From a bacterium (GTDB taxonomy: Bacteria; UBP6; UBA1177): a stretch of 39,262 nt of DNA. Positions 33,009 through 39,262 of the stretch are shown here, piece after piece. The notes under the pieces were generated by a model that worked only from the letters and a program-made list of their open reading frames with translations, searched no databases and was not told the DNA's origin. Each line of letters opens with the position of its first letter. Within the stretch, counting starts at the first letter, position 1. The stretch is from positions 1 to 39,262 of the forward strand of contig JAFYIZ010000018.1 in NCBI GenBank assembly GCA_017538365.1. The letters run 5' to 3'. Both the position numbers and the translations under genes were made by a program.

Positions 33009-33629
33009 ATGAAAAAAATACTTCTTTTTTTCGCGGTATTTTTTATTTTTTCCGCACTTTCGGCTGAAGAAATACCGTCTGAAAACAAAGAAAACTCCGA
33101 AATTTCCGAAAACACGGCTTCATGTGCATGTAACGAATATAAAAAAGACAATGAAATCAAAAAGATATATTACTCGTTATATTGGGTGTTCGAACCTCCA
33201 TGGACAACACACATCGGTCTTGATGTCGATTTCCTTTTGACGCATACAAAGAGGGAAAACAATATTTACATGGGGTTGACTTTCAATCCGGGATATTCGT
33301 TCGGGCAGTATAGTCTTTATAATGTTTTTCAACTCCCGTTCCAGCTGAATATGGCTTTTGATTTCAAGCAGCAGAACTGTGTTGTCGACTATATTTCCCT
33401 GCGGCTTTCAGGCGGAGTAAATCTGCTTTTCGGACGGCCTGAAAGCAGTGGTTACCATGACACGACTTATAACGGGCTGAGCAAAGTTGTTGCAGCGGCC
33501 GAGATAAGTTTTGATCTTATATTCGTCAACAATATGGTTTTCCGCTTAGGCATGAATATGGTAAATCACGGATTGCTGCTTGAAAGTTATCTGCCGCTCC
33601 CGATTGTCGGACTGGGTTACCGGTTTTAG
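33009..33629 (+). CDS. array gene 3: non-cassette barrel with CxC motif
   Basis: 206 residues: signal (MKKILLFFAVFFIFSALSA), a short Glu/Asn/Ser linker ending in SCACNEYKKDN, then the barrel (HTKRENNIYMGLTFNPGYSF, LPFQLNMAFDFK, LRLSGGVNLLFG, DLIFVNNMVFRLGMN and VGLGYRF). The first strand is less like the family pattern (YYSLYWVFEPPW). The CxC next to a KK/DN-rich patch is shared with gene 11. The ATG at 33009 is preferred because the signal peptide begins there; an in-frame ATG at 32994 would add MREVV and overlaps the region right after the preceding stop. The ribosome site is weak (GTGAAG). Confidence 0.7.
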   Translation: MKKILLFFAVFFIFSALSAEEIPSENKENSEISENTASCACNEYKKDNEIKKIYYSLYWVFEPPWTTHIGLDVDFLLTHTKRENNIYMGLTFNPGYSFGQYSLYNVFQLPFQLNMAFDFKQQNCVVDYISLRLSGGVNLLFGRPESSGYHDTTYNGLSKVVAAAEISFDLIFVNNMVFRLGMNMVNHGLLLESYLPLPIVGLGYRF

Positions 33630-33636
33630 GTGAACT

Positions 33637-34344
33637 ATGAAAAAACTGCTTCTCTTTCTCACAGTTTTTTTCTTTTTCGGTTTTGTGATTGCGGAAGAAG
33701 TGCAGGTCGGCGAATACACCATTGAAGATGTTACGATAACATTGTTTGAAGAAAGGGAACCGGAACCGAAGCCGGAGCCTGAACCTGAAAAAGAGCAGAG
33801 GAAAGAAGCTGCTGAAAAAACTGAAAAAGGAGATCCCGCTCATGATATTTCGGGTGAACCTGACAAAGAACCGGAGAAATTCTTTTTTCAGGCGGCTGCA
33901 GGGGTGCTGACCGGCATCAATTTCAATCTGGCTGCCAATTTTGATTTCGGTTTTCTCGTTTTTCACTCTCCGGCGGGACACAATCTCTATCTCGGGTTTG
34001 AGACCGATTTCAGATATGCTATGAAAAACTGGATGGTTGACAGTTACGATGACTACGATATTTGCGAAATTCCTTTCCAGGCGCATCTGACAGTCGATTT
34101 TAAAAACAAAAATCCGTTTGTTCCATACCTTTCGATGTGGTTTTCGATAGGTGCGGAAGTTTTGCTGGAAAACGAAGCGGATAGTCCGTACGACACAAAG
34201 AAGTTCAAGGGGGCGAGAGCGGCGGCGGCATGGGGAACAGGACTCAACCTTGTGCTTAAAAACAGCATTGTTTTCAAAACCGGAATAGAAGGATATCAAG
34301 GAAAGTATCCGGTCCTGCTTTTTGCTTTGGGTTACAGATTTTAG
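33637..34344 (+). CDS. array gene 4: cassette-type outer-membrane barrel
   Basis: 235 residues, the longest cassette member. The signal peptide and EVQVGEYTIEDVTITLFEE match the other cassettes, the linker (EPEPKPEPEPEKEQ then Lys/Glu/Ala) is longer, and the barrel begins EKFFFQAAAGVLTGINFNLA. Strands include LYLGFETDFRYAM, CEIPFQAHLTVDFKNKN, WFSIGAEVLLENEA and AWGTGLNLVLKNSIVFKTGI, ending in ALGYRF. The start (ATG 33637) lies 7 bases after the previous stop and the joint is TTTTAGGTGAACTATG, a sequence repeated at other cassette genes. Confidence 0.75.
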   Translation: MKKLLLFLTVFFFFGFVIAEEVQVGEYTIEDVTITLFEEREPEPKPEPEPEKEQRKEAAEKTEKGDPAHDISGEPDKEPEKFFFQAAAGVLTGINFNLAANFDFGFLVFHSPAGHNLYLGFETDFRYAMKNWMVDSYDDYDICEIPFQAHLTVDFKNKNPFVPYLSMWFSIGAEVLLENEADSPYDTKKFKGARAAAAWGTGLNLVLKNSIVFKTGIEGYQGKYPVLLFALGYRF

Positions 34345-34360
34345 AGGTTTCGGAGTTTTT

Positions 34361-34933
34361 ATGAGAAAAGTTCTCGTTTTTGCAGCCATATTTTTTGTTT
34401 TCGGCACGTTTTTCGCGGAAACCGGAACAAATGAGAGCAAAACAACAGAACCTGATCAGTTCTATATCCAGCCTGTTTTGGCGGCCGGCGTGATATTCGG
34501 CGGCGAGCGTTATGTTTCAGGCTCATTCAATGCCTCGCTCAAGACGGAATTCCTCGTTTCAAAGCCCGGCAGGATAACTTCTATCTATGTGGGAGCCGAT
34601 ATCGGATTCAAGTACAACAACTCACTTTATCAGACTTGGGATGTGCCTGTACTTTTCAATGTCGTATTTGACTTCATGACCGATTCCAAAGACGGAATTC
34701 CCGAGCATGTCGGCTTCTGGATAGCACTCGGGATGGCGTGCGGAAAATATGATGAGGATTCGGTTTTTGATTATGATCCCGGCGATCCGGATGATCCTTA
34801 TGTTCAGTTCGACTTCGCATGGGCGTTCGGTCTGGAGGCGAAATTCAGGAACCGCATCGTTGTTCAGCTTTCGGCGAGGAGTTTTGCCGCGGGCAAAGTT
34901 GCTCCTATGATCGGTATGGGTTACAGGTTTTAG
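34361..34933 (+). CDS. array gene 5: short non-cassette outer-membrane barrel
   Basis: 190 residues. A signal peptide (VLVFAAIFFVFGTFFAE) is followed by hardly any linker (TGTNESKTTEPDQ) before the first strand FYIQPVLAAGVIFGGERYVS. The barrel shows SIYVGADIGFKYN, WDVPVLFNVVFDFMTDSKDG, FWIALGMACGKYDED, a loop of Asp/Pro residues (YDPGDPDDPYVQF), AWAFGLEAKFRNRIVVQLSA and IGMGYRF. Its body resembles gene 7 most closely (both have FDF followed by a DG-loop and FW-LALG), although gene 7 has the cassette. ATG at 34361 follows GGAG. Confidence 0.7.
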   Translation: MRKVLVFAAIFFVFGTFFAETGTNESKTTEPDQFYIQPVLAAGVIFGGERYVSGSFNASLKTEFLVSKPGRITSIYVGADIGFKYNNSLYQTWDVPVLFNVVFDFMTDSKDGIPEHVGFWIALGMACGKYDEDSVFDYDPGDPDDPYVQFDFAWAFGLEAKFRNRIVVQLSARSFAAGKVAPMIGMGYRF

Positions 34934-34945
34934 GCGGAGAGTTTT

Positions 34946-35518
34946 ATGAAAAAACTGCAACTCTTTTTTGCTATGATATTTTTCACAGTTGCTCTGAGCG
35001 CTGCCGATGACAAACCTGTTACGGCGGTCATCGCGGAAAAACCTGTGAATCCGGTCTATTTTCAGGGAACTCTCGGTTTTGCGACAGGCTCTTCGTTATT
35101 TTCTTTGAGCACAGATTTCAACCTCGGTTTTCTTGTGGCGCACACCAAGAGAGAAAACAACATCTACATCGGGATAGACGCCGACTTCAGATACAATCCC
35201 TACAAGGAGCACGAACATTCGATAGAAGTGCCGCTGCAGCTCAATTTTGCGGTCGATTTCAAGATGAAAAATGTCGGACTTAGATATTCGGGATTCTGGA
35301 TCTCAGGCGGAGTCGATCTCACTTACGGGGTTGATTGCGCTACCGACAGCCATTACCGCACGGTTTCGCCTTCGTGGCAGAAAGAATTCAGGCTTAAACC
35401 GGCATGGGCTGCCGGCGGAAACTTTGTTTTCAAGTACAATATAGTTTTGAGAACAGCGGTTTACGGATTTTACGGGAAATATCCGAATGTTCTTGTGTCC
35501 GCAGGCTACCGCTTTTAG
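34946..35518 (+). CDS. array gene 6: short non-cassette outer-membrane barrel
   Basis: 190 residues with signal MKKLQLFFAMIFFTVALSA and a short linker (ADDKPVTAVIAEKPVN). The barrel reads YFQGTLGFATGSSLFSLSTD, VAHTKRENNIYIGIDADFRY, EVPLQLNFAVDFKM, FWISGGVDLTYGVD and NFVFKYNIVLRTAVYGF, ending SAGYRF. The HTKRENNIY element is identical to that in gene 3, suggesting a recent common ancestor or conversion. ATG 34946 follows GGCGGAG. Confidence 0.7.
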   Translation: MKKLQLFFAMIFFTVALSAADDKPVTAVIAEKPVNPVYFQGTLGFATGSSLFSLSTDFNLGFLVAHTKRENNIYIGIDADFRYNPYKEHEHSIEVPLQLNFAVDFKMKNVGLRYSGFWISGGVDLTYGVDCATDSHYRTVSPSWQKEFRLKPAWAAGGNFVFKYNIVLRTAVYGFYGKYPNVLVSAGYRF

Positions 35519-35525
35519 GTGATTT

Positions 35526-36206
35526 ATGAAAAAGCCGCTTCTCTTTCTCACAGTTTTTTTCTTTTTTTCTTTTGTGACTGCGGAAGAAGTGCAGGTCGGC
35601 GAATACACCATTGAAGATGTCACGATAACCTTGTTTGAAGAACGGGATCCTGAGCCGGAACCTGAACCGGAACCAGAGCCTGAACCTGAGCCGGAAAGTC
35701 CGCTTGAAAATAAAGCGAAAGGGCCGAAACCGTTTTATATCCAGCCTATGGGTGTTTTCGGGATTTCTTGCGGAGGATATTACGCGATTGTCTATGCAGT
35801 TATTGACACAAATGTCGATTTTGCTTTGCATCTCGCAGAGACAAGTCGGGGAGACAACATCTATCTCGGATTTAATTTGGGTGTAAAATACTCAACATTT
35901 TACCATACTGTCGAAATACCGGTTCAGTCCAAACTTGCTTTTGATTTCAAGACGAATTCGCCTGACGGAACTCCTGAATATGCAAGTTTTTGGCTTGCTC
36001 TGGGTGGCGGCGCAGGACTTTATGATTCATCCTATGTTTTTCTGTTTTATCCAAGTGAAGATTTGAGGCTGAATTGGGAGATGATCTTTTCGTGGGGAAT
36101 AGGGACCGATCTCACTTTTGCGAACGGGGTCGTTTTGCAGGTCGCTATAAAAAGTTTTGTTAATTTTTACCCGGTTCCGTCTTTTGGTTTGGGCTACAGG
36201 TTTTAG
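35526..36206 (+). CDS. array gene 7: cassette-type barrel with the longest Glu-Pro repeat
   Basis: 226 residues. The cassette begins after the TTTTAGGTGATTTATG joint. The linker is a pure run of Glu-Pro (EPEPEPEPEPEPEPE), coded by six-base units that vary between CCGGAA, CCTGAA, CCAGAG and CCTGAG. The barrel starts KPFYIQPMGVFGISCGGYYA and includes NIYLGFNLGVKYST, VEIPVQSKLAFDFKTNSPDG, WLALGGGAGLYDS, WGIGTDLTFANGVVLQVAIK and FGLGYRF. Its body is similar to gene 5 while its N-terminus matches the other cassette members, a mosaic. Confidence 0.75.
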   Translation: MKKPLLFLTVFFFFSFVTAEEVQVGEYTIEDVTITLFEERDPEPEPEPEPEPEPEPESPLENKAKGPKPFYIQPMGVFGISCGGYYAIVYAVIDTNVDFALHLAETSRGDNIYLGFNLGVKYSTFYHTVEIPVQSKLAFDFKTNSPDGTPEYASFWLALGGGAGLYDSSYVFLFYPSEDLRLNWEMIFSWGIGTDLTFANGVVLQVAIKSFVNFYPVPSFGLGYRF

Positions 36207-36215
36207 GGAAAATTT

Positions 36216-36818
36216 ATGAAAAAAAAGGTCATATTTCTCGCGATAATGCTTGTTTTCGGGCTTTTGGGCGCCGAAGAGATGCAGAAAGAGACCCCTTCTC
36301 CCGATACTGAAACTGCAACCGTGGAAAAAAACGGTGAAAAACCGAAATTTTTCTATATCCAGCCTGCTTTGGGTCTCTCTTCCGGATTCATGGAATTTTC
36401 CGTCATGGCAGATATAGATGCCGGATTCCTTGTCAAACACACCGGAAAAGGAAGCAATATTTATCTTGGTCTTGATCTTGATTTCAGATACAGTCCGATC
36501 CCTGGTGTATTCGAAGAAGAGGAGATTAGAAACATTCTGGAATTCCCGATACAGGCAAATCTTACCATTGATTTTAAAAACAGAAACCGGCTCGCGCCTC
36601 ATATTGCGTTTATATCTGTCTGGGGTTCTCTCGGAATAAATCTTTTCATTGAACAGGATAATTACGATTATGTCTATACCGGAGGACTTAAAGAAGGAGT
36701 GGCCTGGGGCACGGGTTTCAGCATCCTTTTTAAAAGCAATATGGTCTTCAAAACGGGAATATCGGCGTTCCGCGGTCGCTATCCGCAGGTTTTCCTGCTG
36801 ATCGGTTATAGGTTTTAG
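36216..36818 (+). CDS. array gene 8: non-cassette outer-membrane barrel
   Basis: 200 residues with signal peptide KKVIFLAIMLVFGLLGAEE, a short linker (MQKETPSPDTETATVEKN) and a barrel that starts KPKFFYIQPALGLSSGFMEF. Further strands are NIYLGLDLDFRYSPI, LEFPIQANLTIDFKNRN, VWGSLGINLFIEQDN, AWGTGFSILFKSNMVFKTGI and LIGYRF, close to the family average. A charged loop (PGVFEEEEIRN) sits between the third and fourth strands. It follows gene 7 by 9 bases. Confidence 0.7.
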   Translation: MKKKVIFLAIMLVFGLLGAEEMQKETPSPDTETATVEKNGEKPKFFYIQPALGLSSGFMEFSVMADIDAGFLVKHTGKGSNIYLGLDLDFRYSPIPGVFEEEEIRNILEFPIQANLTIDFKNRNRLAPHIAFISVWGSLGINLFIEQDNYDYVYTGGLKEGVAWGTGFSILFKSNMVFKTGISAFRGRYPQVFLLIGYRF

Positions 36819-36825
36819 GTGATCT

Positions 36826-37488
36826 ATGAAAAAAACGCTTCTCTTTCTCACAGTTTTTTTCTTTTTCGGTTTTTTGATCGCGGAAGAAGTGCAGGTCGGC
36901 GAATACACCATTGAAGATGTCACGATAACCTTGTTTGAAGATAGAAAACCCGAGCCGGAGCCTGAGCCGGAAAAGGAGCCTGAAGTCGAAAAACAGAAAG
37001 AAGAAGTTGAACCGGAAACTAAGGAAAAACCTGAATTCTTCTATGTTCAGCCGATTGCTGGAATAGGGGTAATGATGGAGCATTTAAGCTTCACCGTGGC
37101 ATTGGATTCCTATTTCCTGCTGAATCCTCAGGGCAGAAAAATGAATTTTTATTTAGGAACAGAAATCGGGTTCAGATATACTCCGTATATTGATTATAAT
37201 ACCTCATTTATCGAAGGGCGTATTTTTGAAGTTCCGATTCAGGCACTTTTTGTTTTTGATGCACAAATCAATCCTCAATATTCGACCCGTTTAGGCGGTT
37301 GGTTTTCGTTTGGACCGAACTTGATATGGGAAAACAACCTCCAGGAAACAAACACAATGGAATATTATACCTGGTTAGCATGGAGTACAGGTGCAAATAT
37401 CACTATGAACAATGTTGTCATAAGATTCGGAGTAACTGGTTATTATACTTTCTTTGATTTCATTCTTGCCGTCGGTTACCGGTTTTAA
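36826..37488 (+). CDS. array gene 9: cassette-type outer-membrane barrel
   Basis: 220 residues, last of the first transcription group. The cassette (joint TTTTAGGTGATCTATG) is followed by the linker EPEPEPEKEPEVEKQKEEVE and then PETKEKPEFFYVQP, which is shared with gene 10, so these two are probably the youngest pair. The barrel differs in its loops: NFYLGTEIGFRYTPYID, FEVPIQALFVFDAQ, WFSFGPNLIWENN and WSTGANITMNNVVIRFGVTG, ending AVGYRF. After the stop lies the 198-bp repeated spacer. Confidence 0.75.
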   Translation: MKKTLLFLTVFFFFGFLIAEEVQVGEYTIEDVTITLFEDRKPEPEPEPEKEPEVEKQKEEVEPETKEKPEFFYVQPIAGIGVMMEHLSFTVALDSYFLLNPQGRKMNFYLGTEIGFRYTPYIDYNTSFIEGRIFEVPIQALFVFDAQINPQYSTRLGGWFSFGPNLIWENNLQETNTMEYYTWLAWSTGANITMNNVVIRFGVTGYYTFFDFILAVGYRF

Positions 37489-37684
37489 AACTCGCTCATT
37501 TTTTTGTAAATTTTGTAAAAAAGTCACTCGTCTTTTGCTGAATTTTCTTGAAAACTCGCTCATTTTTTTGTAAATTTTGTAAAAAAGCGTAATAAAATCA
37601 ATGTTTTTGAAAAAATGGTGATTTTTTATCGGTTTTTGACTTTGTTTGCGCACTCTTTCAGCCCAAAAATCCTTGAATTTTATC
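37487..37684 (+). repeat. ~200-bp intergenic repeat, copy 1, with promoter
   Basis: This block fills most of the only gap in the array and recurs at 39064-39262; the last ~145 bases are identical except for one T in a run (7 versus 8). Inside it a 37-bp word, AAAACTCGCTCATTTTTTTG onward, occurs twice (37487-37523 and 37551-37587). It spans the end of gene 9 to the -35 of the next promoter; the T-runs could end transcription. Confidence 0.9.
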
Positions 37685-37699
37685 ATGATTATGTATAAA
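37673..37699 (+). promoter_or_regulatory. promoter of the second array group
   Basis: TTGAAT (37673-37678), a 15-bp spacer and TATAAA (37694-37699). The -35 and the first bases after it are part of the repeat; the wording resembles the promoter at 31392-31419. Confidence 0.6.
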
Positions 37700-37731
37700 A
37701 AATCTGTTCAATAGGTAGTTGCAGGTGAACT

Positions 37732-38412
37732 ATGAAAAAACTGCTTCTCTTTCTCTTAGTTTTTTTCTTTTTCGGTTTTCTGATTGCGGAAGAAGTGCAG
37801 GTCGGCGAATACACCATTGAAGATGTCACGATAACACTGTTTGAAGAAAGGGATCCTGAGCCAGAACCTGAAAAAGAACCTGAACCTGAACTGGAAAAAG
37901 AAGCGGAAGTTGAGAAACAGGAAGAGGAAGTTGCGCCGGAAACTAAGGAAAAACCGAAATTCTTCTATGTTCAGCCGACTGTAGGTATGGGAACGGGGAT
38001 ATCATTCTATCGTTTTACTGTTGCTTTGGATGCCGATTTTCTGATTGGTCACACTCCGTCGGTCAATTTTTATGTCGGACTTGATCTCGATTGCAGAAAA
38101 CCGACATTTGCCTATGAGCTTTTGAATCCGATAGTGGATTTTGCCGTTCAGAGTAACGGGGTCGTTGACATTGTGATAGGTGGATCGGAACTAAAATCAT
38201 TCGGTATATGGACATCGCTCGGTTTGAATATAACTTACGGTCAGAGATGCCACAAGGATGAGGGATGTGAACCGACTGCTTTCACATATATGCCGGGCTG
38301 GGGAACGGGGTTTGATTTTGTGTTCGACAACAATATCGTTCTTAAAATCGGAATAGACGGATTCCTGGGTATTTACCCTGACATTACGCTTCTTGTCGGT
38401 TACAGGTTTTAA
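37732..38412 (+). CDS. array gene 10: cassette-type outer-membrane barrel
   Basis: 226 residues. It has its own promoter and the full cassette (joint TTGCAGGTGAACTATG, here without a preceding stop codon). The linker alternates Glu-Pro and Glu/Lys/Val and ends PETKEKPKFFYVQP, as in gene 9. The barrel reads PTVGMGTGISFYRFTVALDA, NFYVGLDLDCRKPTFAYEL, VDFAVQSNGVVDIV, IWTSLGLNITYGQ, a short loop with two Cys (RCHKDEGCEP), WGTGFDFVFDNNIVLKIGID and LVGYRF. Its body is closest to gene 2 (VNFYVGLDLDxR, NGVxD). Confidence 0.75.
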   Translation: MKKLLLFLLVFFFFGFLIAEEVQVGEYTIEDVTITLFEERDPEPEPEKEPEPELEKEAEVEKQEEEVAPETKEKPKFFYVQPTVGMGTGISFYRFTVALDADFLIGHTPSVNFYVGLDLDCRKPTFAYELLNPIVDFAVQSNGVVDIVIGGSELKSFGIWTSLGLNITYGQRCHKDEGCEPTAFTYMPGWGTGFDFVFDNNIVLKIGIDGFLGIYPDITLLVGYRF

Positions 38413-38428
38413 TGTGCGGGGATTGATG

Positions 38429-39064
38429 ATGAAAAAAACTTTTATCTTTTCTGCTCTGTTTTTTTTAATTTTCTCCCTGGCAGCTGAAGAGGCTCCCGAA
38501 ACAGCAGAAGAAAATCATGAAAATCAGACGAAAAGTTGCAGCTGCAGCAAAGAAAAGAATGATAAAAAGCCTGATTTTTTCTATTTTGAACCTTCCATAG
38601 GAATAAAAACCGGACTTCCGATATTGTTAAGCGCAGTTCTCGATATGAGTTTCAATTTTCTCGTTTACAGCAGAGAGCAGACGCCAAATATTTATCTTGG
38701 ACTGAATTTAGGTTTAAGGTATTCTCCCTTTGGAGAGGAACTTAATGATACTGAAGATAAGAATAGATTGGATTTTCCTTTTCAGGCAAAGATTTCTTTT
38801 GATTTCAAACGTAACAGACGCCATGTCGATTATGTGTCATTCTGGCTTTCCGGGGGAGCTAATCTGATGTGGTGGCAGGGAACACACTGGATTCGGGAAA
38901 GCAATGATTACGTAAAAATAACGGAATCTTCATGGAAATTTACGGCTGCCTATGGATTCGGACTCGATCTGCTGTTTAAAAACAATGTCGTTCTGAAATT
39001 CGGATTTGATTCAGTCAGAGGGATCTGGCCTGAGCCGGTTGTCGCCGTCGGTTACCGCTTCTAA
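38429..39064 (+). CDS. array gene 11: non-cassette barrel with CxC motif
   Basis: 211 residues: signal (KKTFIFSALFFLIFSLAAEE), a short linker ending in SCSCSKEKNDKKPDFFYFEP, then the barrel (IYLGLNLGLRYSPFG, LDFPFQAKISFDFKRN, FWLSGGANLMWWQ, AYGFGLDLLFKNNVVLKFGF and AVGYRF). The CxC plus Lys/Asp patch parallels gene 3. The ATG at 38429 gives GGGG a 7-base spacing; the ATG at 38426 three bases earlier is equally possible. It follows gene 10 by 16 bases and is followed directly by the second copy of the repeated spacer. Confidence 0.72.
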   Translation: MKKTFIFSALFFLIFSLAAEEAPETAEENHENQTKSCSCSKEKNDKKPDFFYFEPSIGIKTGLPILLSAVLDMSFNFLVYSREQTPNIYLGLNLGLRYSPFGEELNDTEDKNRLDFPFQAKISFDFKRNRRHVDYVSFWLSGGANLMWWQGTHWIRESNDYVKITESSWKFTAAYGFGLDLLFKNNVVLKFGFDSVRGIWPEPVVAVGYRF

Positions 39065-39262
39065 AAACTCGCTCATTTTTTTGTGAATTTTTGCAAAAAG
39101 TCGCTCATCTTTTGCTGAATTTTCTTGAAAACTCGCTCATTTTTTTTGTAAATTTTGTAAAAAAGCGTAATAAAATCAATGTTTTTGAAAAAATGGTGAT
39201 TTTTTATCGGTTTTTGACTTTGTTTGCGCACTCTTTCAGCCCAAAAATCCTTGAATTTTATC
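39064..39262 (+). repeat. ~200-bp intergenic repeat, copy 2, cut by the window edge
   Basis: It matches 37487-37684 and ends in CTTGAATTTTATC at the last base, exactly where copy 1 leads into a promoter and array gene 10. A further gene group very probably follows outside the window. Confidence 0.9.

Noticed and set aside
33526-36923. Long minus-strand open frames under the barrel array, several beginning MTSSMVYSPTCTSSA
   Set aside because: They are the reverse complement of the conserved 5' cassette; their recurring start comes from that identity. None has a ribosome site, and the plus-strand genes have signal peptides and conserved protein motifs.
37487-37587. Repeats in the array spacer as a possible CRISPR array
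   Set aside because: Only two 37-bp copies, AT-rich with T-runs, no series of unique equal-length spacers and no cas genes.

Overview
The window comes from a Gram-negative (diderm) bacterium of moderate GC content with an unusually large secreted and outer-membrane gene set. About thirteen products carry lipoprotein or Sec signals, and many have low-complexity Asp/Thr/Glu/Pro stretches or Cys-rich segments. At least fourteen products look like outer-membrane beta-barrels. The Asp-Thr-Gly-Asp-Thr lipoprotein tails and Cys-rich modules recall Myxococcota-like or other uncultured anaerobic lineages, but the sequence alone does not settle the phylum. I saw no rRNA, tRNA, CRISPR array, phage module or complete insertion sequence.

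Layout. 1-3.5 kb: an ORF6N-domain protein, a 36-codon remnant of a YgjP-like metallopeptidase, a MATE transporter and a divergent 2-hydroxyacid dehydrogenase. 3.5-9 kb (minus strand): a lipoprotein/outer-membrane-protein pair, then DUF192, an acidic lipoprotein and thiL; the lipoprotein is bracketed by a 95-bp direct duplication of the old thiL-DUF192 junction. 9-11.4 kb (plus): a Phd/RelE-type toxin-antitoxin pair and a two-gene envelope operon. 11.4-18 kb (minus): an HD phosphohydrolase, an S9 peptidase and a Xer recombinase, then a FadL-like barrel with a Cys-rich lipoprotein. 18-20.8 kb: small lipoproteins, coaE and a Cys-rich exported protein, with two dispersed-repeat elements. 20.9-26.1 kb (minus): an OB-fold lipoprotein, a 5'-nucleotidase lipoprotein with an inserted Ca-binding-loop region, and an SpmA/SpmB-type membrane protein, plausibly one nucleotide-salvage unit. 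26.2-31.3 kb (minus): hisS with a vWA/LamG lipoprotein behind it, and a second 5'-nucleotidase-like lipoprotein.

31.4 kb to the right edge is the most striking part. Eleven tandem plus-strand genes each encode a signal peptide followed by a small barrel of roughly 160-190 residues ending in GYRF. Five of them share a nearly identical 5' cassette (signal peptide, the mature N-terminus EVQVGEYTIEDVTITLFEE and a Glu-Pro repeat linker) joined to diverged barrels. The others lack this cassette and mostly alternate with the cassette genes. A ~200-bp promoter-bearing intergenic block occurs twice, the second time at the window edge, so the array very probably continues. It looks like an expanding, recombining surface-protein family; its function is unknown.

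Transcription starts share a recognisable style: TTGAAT/TTGACA-like -35, 15-17 bp spacing, TATAAT-like -10, and often a CCGCGG- or CGCGCG-type GC block right after the -10.
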